A stretch of DNA of 64,000 bases, from the NCBI RefSeq assembly GCF_001894765.1, contig NZ_BCWV01000002.1, positions 310,001 through 374,000 on the forward strand, written 5' to 3'. The position numbers and the translations under genes are program-made. Shown here one piece after another: positions 61,245 to 64,000 of this stretch. Source of the stretch: Rhodococcoides corynebacterioides NBRC 14404. Lineage in GTDB: Bacteria > Actinomycetota > Actinomycetes > Mycobacteriales > Mycobacteriaceae. Under the pieces are notes generated by a model. The model ran no database searches, was not told the DNA's origin, and worked only from the letters and a program-made list of their open reading frames with translations. Every line of letters starts with the position of its first letter. The stretch's first letter is position 1.

Positions 61245-62317
61245 GGGCCCAGGCTGATGCCACGGGTGGCCAGCCAGGGGAGCGGGTCGATCTTGTTCTC
61301 GCCGGGCAGGTGCACCTCGAAGTGCAGGTGCGGGCCGGTGGACTGGCCGCGGTTGCCCATCTTGGCGATCTCGTCACCCGCCATGACCGTCTGGCCCACC
61401 TGGACCTCGGACGAGTCGATGTGGCCGTACACCGTGATGGTGCCGTCGGCGTGCTGCAGACGGATCCACAGTCCGAAGCCCGCCGCGGGGCCGGAGTCGA
61501 TCACGGTGCCGTCGGCCACCGCGTAGACGGGCGTGCCGATAGCGTTGGCGATGTCCACGCCGGCGTGCAGGGTGCCCCAGCGGGCGCCGAAGCCGGACGT
61601 GTACGTACCGATAGCCGGAAGCGCGAAGAGCGGACGCCGCGCGGCGGCCTCGCGGGCCTCGCGCTCGGCGAGGAAGCGCTGCCCCTTGGCCAGGAGCTGA
61701 TCGAACTGGCTCAGGTCGACGGGTGCGGCGATGTTGAGGATCTGCGGTGCCGCGGACTTCGACGGCGCCGAAATGGGCGCTCCGGTCGACGTTGCGGTCG
61801 GGAGGCTGTCCGAGGTGGGTGCGGCGGTGTCGAGAATTGCGGGCGCGGCGGCGTCGACCACCCCGGCCACGGCGGCGGGAGCCTGGCCGGCGGCGAGCGC
61901 GTACTCGGAGACGTCGCTGCGCTCGGCGGGCTGATTGCCCGCCACGGCGGCCTGTCCGGCGGAGACCACGGCGCCGGCGGCGACGGCCACGACGGCGACC
62001 CGGCCCTTGAGGGCGGTCGGCGGCGCGGGAATGCGGTGCGCGCCGGTGCGGCGCGGGGCGACCTCGTCGACGGTGTCGGGATCGGTGGACGCCACCAGGA
62101 ACTGGGTGGCGGGAACGGAACGGCGGCGACGCGGTGCGTCGTCGGCGCGGGTGGCCGCGGTCCAGGCCGGCGCGGTGGCGTCGTAGTCGTCGCCCTCGTG
62201 ATCGCGATCCCACGGACTGGAGGTGTCGACGGGGGACGGATCGGGAACGCTGGTAACGGTGGAGTCGCTGGTGCCGACGAAGCGGCTGGGTGTGAACGGA
62301 GTGCGGTGGTGCTGCAA
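61232..62317 (-). CDS. M23-family peptidoglycan endopeptidase (Rv0950c-like)
   Basis: The product is 361 residues if started at TTG 62317, with AGGAGG 10 nt upstream; no better start is seen. A charged, probably cytoplasmic N-terminus (about 1-103) is followed by one membrane segment (VAVVAVAAGAVVSAGQAA, about 106-123), an Ala/Pro/Ser-rich linker, a coiled segment QRFLAEREAREAAARR and the M23 domain with metal ligands in HAGVDIAN near 250 and GPHLHFEV near 330. The LytM-type site is complete, so it should cleave cell-wall peptides outside the membrane. Confidence 0.92.
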   Translation of the reverse strand: MQHHRTPFTPSRFVGTSDSTVTSVPDPSPVDTSSPWDRDHEGDDYDATAPAWTAATRADDAPRRRRSVPATQFLVASTDPDTVDEVAPRRTGAHRIPAPPTALKGRVAVVAVAAGAVVSAGQAAVAGNQPAERSDVSEYALAAGQAPAAVAGVVDAAAPAILDTAAPTSDSLPTATSTGAPISAPSKSAAPQILNIAAPVDLSQFDQLLAKGQRFLAEREAREAAARRPLFALPAIGTYTSGFGARWGTLHAGVDIANAIGTPVYAVADGTVIDSGPAAGFGLWIRLQHADGTITVYGHIDSSEVQVGQTVMAGDEIAKMGNRGQSTGPHLHFEVHLPGENKIDPLPWLATRGISLGPAGD

Positions 62318-62456
62318 GAGCTGCCGTCCTCCTGATCGTGAACCCGTGGAATGTCGCGGTGGTCATCCGTGACCTGCTCGTGATGTGAGCCTGGGCGACG
62401 GTAACGAAACGGTCGCAGGCTTCGCAAGCCGATCCGCGATCCCGCCCGGATATGTG

Positions 62457-62477
62457 AGGTGGCTCACAAGGCCACCT
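62457..62477. promoter_or_regulatory. Inverted repeat in the M23/membrane-protein divergent gap
   Basis: AGGTGGC-TCACAAG-GCCACCT is a perfect 7-bp inverted repeat in the 215-bp gap. Nearby GGTAACGAAACGGTC (62400-62414) reads on the minus strand as a TACCGT-containing element that could be the M23 promoter. No further gene is seen in the gap. Confidence 0.35.
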
Positions 62478-62532
62478 GGCGGAACTCGAGAGAACGACCC
62501 ACGCGATCGGGTCACCGATACCGTCGTCGATC

Positions 62533-64000
62533 GTGACGAAGCCGCTCGAACCGTCGTCCGCCGCCCTCGTCCTGGTCGGCGCCCTCGCCGTGACCGCCGC
62601 GTCCGTCGTGGGCGTCGCGTCGCCCGTACTCGCCGGACCCCCGATCGGCTCGACAGTCTCGACCGCCCTCGGTCACGCACTGGTGGTCGCGCTGGTGCTC
62701 GGAAGCCGACGGTCACGGCCCGATCTCGGCCTCGCCGTGACCGCCGCCGTGGGCGCGGTCGCCGCAGGCCTCGCCGTGACCGATCTGCAAGTGTTCGCCC
62801 GAGCCCTCGACGCGGACCGACTCGACCTGTTCCGTCCGGCGGCGGCGGCGGCGCCGTCGCCGACGATCGGCGCCGCGGCACTCCTCGCCGGCCACGTCGC
62901 GTTCGTGACCGCCGGCCTCCTCGCCGCGGTCGCGCTGGCCCGACGGCCGTCCGTCGTGGACGACGATGCACCCCGTCGTGCGCTGCTGGTGGTTCTCGGT
63001 GCGGCGGGTGCTGCGGCGGCCGTCGCGGTGCCGGCCTACGTCAGTACCGACTCCGTCTTCCTGGCGCCGTCCGTTCTCGGCGCCCCGGTGCTCTCGGCCG
63101 TCGGCTACGTCCTCGCCGCGCTGGCGGTGCTCGTGGTCGTCGCTCTCGGGGCCACCTCGTCGCGTCGGGACGTCACCCGCGGAGCGCTGGTGGGCGTTGC
63201 ACTGTCGGTGCTTCTCGTCGTACTCCCGCGCATCCCGGCGGCCGCCGCGGCCGGTGACCGCATCGACGTCGGACCGGGGACCTGGCTCGGCCTCGTGAGC
63301 GTGGCGCTGCTCCTCGCCGCCGCGCGGCCGGACCGCACCGGCGAGGGAGCCGGCGAACGCCGACCGTCCACCGCCCGGCCGCGACGCGCCCCGAACGCCC
63401 GGCTGGTGGCCGGGTCCCTGCTGCTGCTCTCGGCGGCCGCAGCGGGAGCCGGGTCCGTGCTGCCCGTCCTGGACGCGGGCGGACCGGTTCCGCGCATCTC
63501 GGGGGTCGGCGCGGTGGCCGTGTCGGCCGTCGTCGTGGCCACGGTGGGGGTGCTGCTGTGCCTGTCGGAGTTCGCGCCGTCGGTTCGCCCCGCGGCTGCT
63601 CCGATCCTCGCCGCCCACGGAGCCCTCGTCTCGGTCGTGCTCCAGGCGGTGGTGCTCGGCGTCGGCGTCGAGGGCGTCCGGCCGGGGCTCGGTGGATGGC
63701 TCCTCGGACTGTCCGTGCTCGCCGCCGTCCTCGCCGCGCCGGCGCTCGCCGCGGATCCCGTGGATTCGGACCCAGCGGAGTCGGAGTCCGCGGAGTTCGA
63801 TCCCGCCGAGCGCGCGCCGCACCTCCGCGCCGTCGCGTGGACGTCGGCCGGTCTGATCGTCCTCGGGTCGGCGCTGCCGGCGCGGTCGGTCGACGGACGA
63901 CTCGGGGGCTGGGTCGGGACGTGGCCGTGGGGCTGGGACGTCTGGGGCCGCGTCGTGTTCGCGGCCGTGGTGGTGGCGACGACGGCGATCCTGCTGCGCG
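62533..64000 (+). CDS. Multi-pass integral membrane protein, 3' truncated by window end
   Basis: The frame from GTG 62533 is open for all 489 codons to the window edge with no stop. The product is strongly hydrophobic and Ala/Val/Leu-rich, with at least ten predicted membrane segments beginning AALVLVGALAVTAASVVGVA; a short charged loop near 285-300 (RPDRTGEGAGERRPST) and an acidic loop near 415-430 (DPVDSDPAESESAEFDP) interrupt them. No family signature is recognised; position after the M23 gene suggests the Rv0955-like membrane protein group, which is inference. TACCGT lies 8 nt before the start (leaderless). Confidence 0.8.
   Translation, partial: MTKPLEPSSAALVLVGALAVTAASVVGVASPVLAGPPIGSTVSTALGHALVVALVLGSRRSRPDLGLAVTAAVGAVAAGLAVTDLQVFARALDADRLDLFRPAAAAAPSPTIGAAALLAGHVAFVTAGLLAAVALARRPSVVDDDAPRRALLVVLGAAGAAAAVAVPAYVSTDSVFLAPSVLGAPVLSAVGYVLAALAVLVVVALGATSSRRDVTRGALVGVALSVLLVVLPRIPAAAAAGDRIDVGPGTWLGLVSVALLLAAARPDRTGEGAGERRPSTARPRRAPNARLVAGSLLLLSAAAAGAGSVLPVLDAGGPVPRISGVGAVAVSAVVVATVGVLLCLSEFAPSVRPAAAPILAAHGALVSVVLQAVVLGVGVEGVRPGLGGWLLGLSVLAAVLAAPALAADPVDSDPAESESAEFDPAERAPHLRAVAWTSAGLIVLGSALPARSVDGRLGGWVGTWPWGWDVWGRVVFAAVVVATTAILLR

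Noticed and set aside
62318-62532. c-di-AMP (ydaO-type) riboswitch upstream of the M23 peptidase
   Set aside because: Such riboswitches occur before actinobacterial cell-wall hydrolases, but I could not match the conserved core or pseudo-symmetric stems; only a simple inverted repeat is supported.

Overview
The window reads as chromosomal DNA from a high-GC mycolic-acid actinobacterium, most likely Rhodococcus or a close Nocardiaceae relative. The evidence is the very GC-rich codon usage, many GTG starts, and -10 (TANNNT) elements 6-9 nt before start codons, which indicate leaderless mRNAs. Mycobacterial-type genes are also present: accD3- and echA6-like genes, an Rv0909/Rv0910-like pair, an Rv0948c-like chorismate mutase, WS/DGAT-like acyltransferases and a DUF222/HNH relic. 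No prophage, integrase, IS element or CRISPR array is visible. No gene-free stretch exceeds 300 bp; the longest, 43869-44150, holds candidate operators.

Region 1 (1-11.1 kb) is a catabolic island. A truncated 2-aminobenzoate/benzoate-CoA ligase, a fused aryl-CoA monooxygenase/old-yellow-enzyme reductase and a hot-dog thioesterase run rightward and meet an AraC-type regulator. Behind it, a leftward five-gene operon encodes an SDR, a flavin monooxygenase, a phytoene-desaturase-like flavoprotein, an isatin-hydrolase-like cyclase and a ThDP-dependent enzyme. All four junctions in this operon are exact 4-nt stop/start overlaps. The gene set fits a route indole or isatin -> isatinate -> anthranilate -> anthraniloyl-CoA -> dearomatised product. 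This is inference, but it is the most interesting hypothesis here.

Region 2 (11.2-23.7 kb) holds a GPP34 protein, a small Cys-rich ORF, a CGNR regulator, accD3, a deleted DUF1905/YdeI relic, an acetyltransferase plus glutamine amidotransferase pair, an XRE/membrane/NatAB-type ABC operon, an FMO/ABC-F pair, echA6, an MBL hydrolase and an Rv0909-like antitoxin. Region 3 (23.7-33.3 kb) holds a Na+/H+ antiporter, a lipoprotein lipase, a LytS/LytTR two-component system, two modules of small membrane protein plus acetate-type symporter, and an Rv0910-like SRPBCC protein. Region 4 (33.3-45.4 kb) holds a fused ECF transporter, an MFS exporter, a DEAD-box helicase, a WS/DGAT-like protein, a frameshifted DUF222/HNH gene, a DUF3089 lipase, tRNA-Arg(CCT), a PucR-type regulator, an acyl-ACP desaturase and a cupin.

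Region 5 (45.5-64 kb) is mainly housekeeping: folA-thyA, cobF, a Fpg/Nei glycosylase, a carboxylesterase, a MOSC protein, an FAD disulfide reductase, an SDR, a WS/DGAT-like/crotonase pair, pgi, a succinate-semialdehyde-type dehydrogenase, chorismate mutase, pcrA/uvrD, an M23 peptidase and a membrane protein that runs off the end. From memory, the gene order echoes M. tuberculosis Rv0904c-Rv0910 and Rv0944-Rv0950c, with large insertions between.
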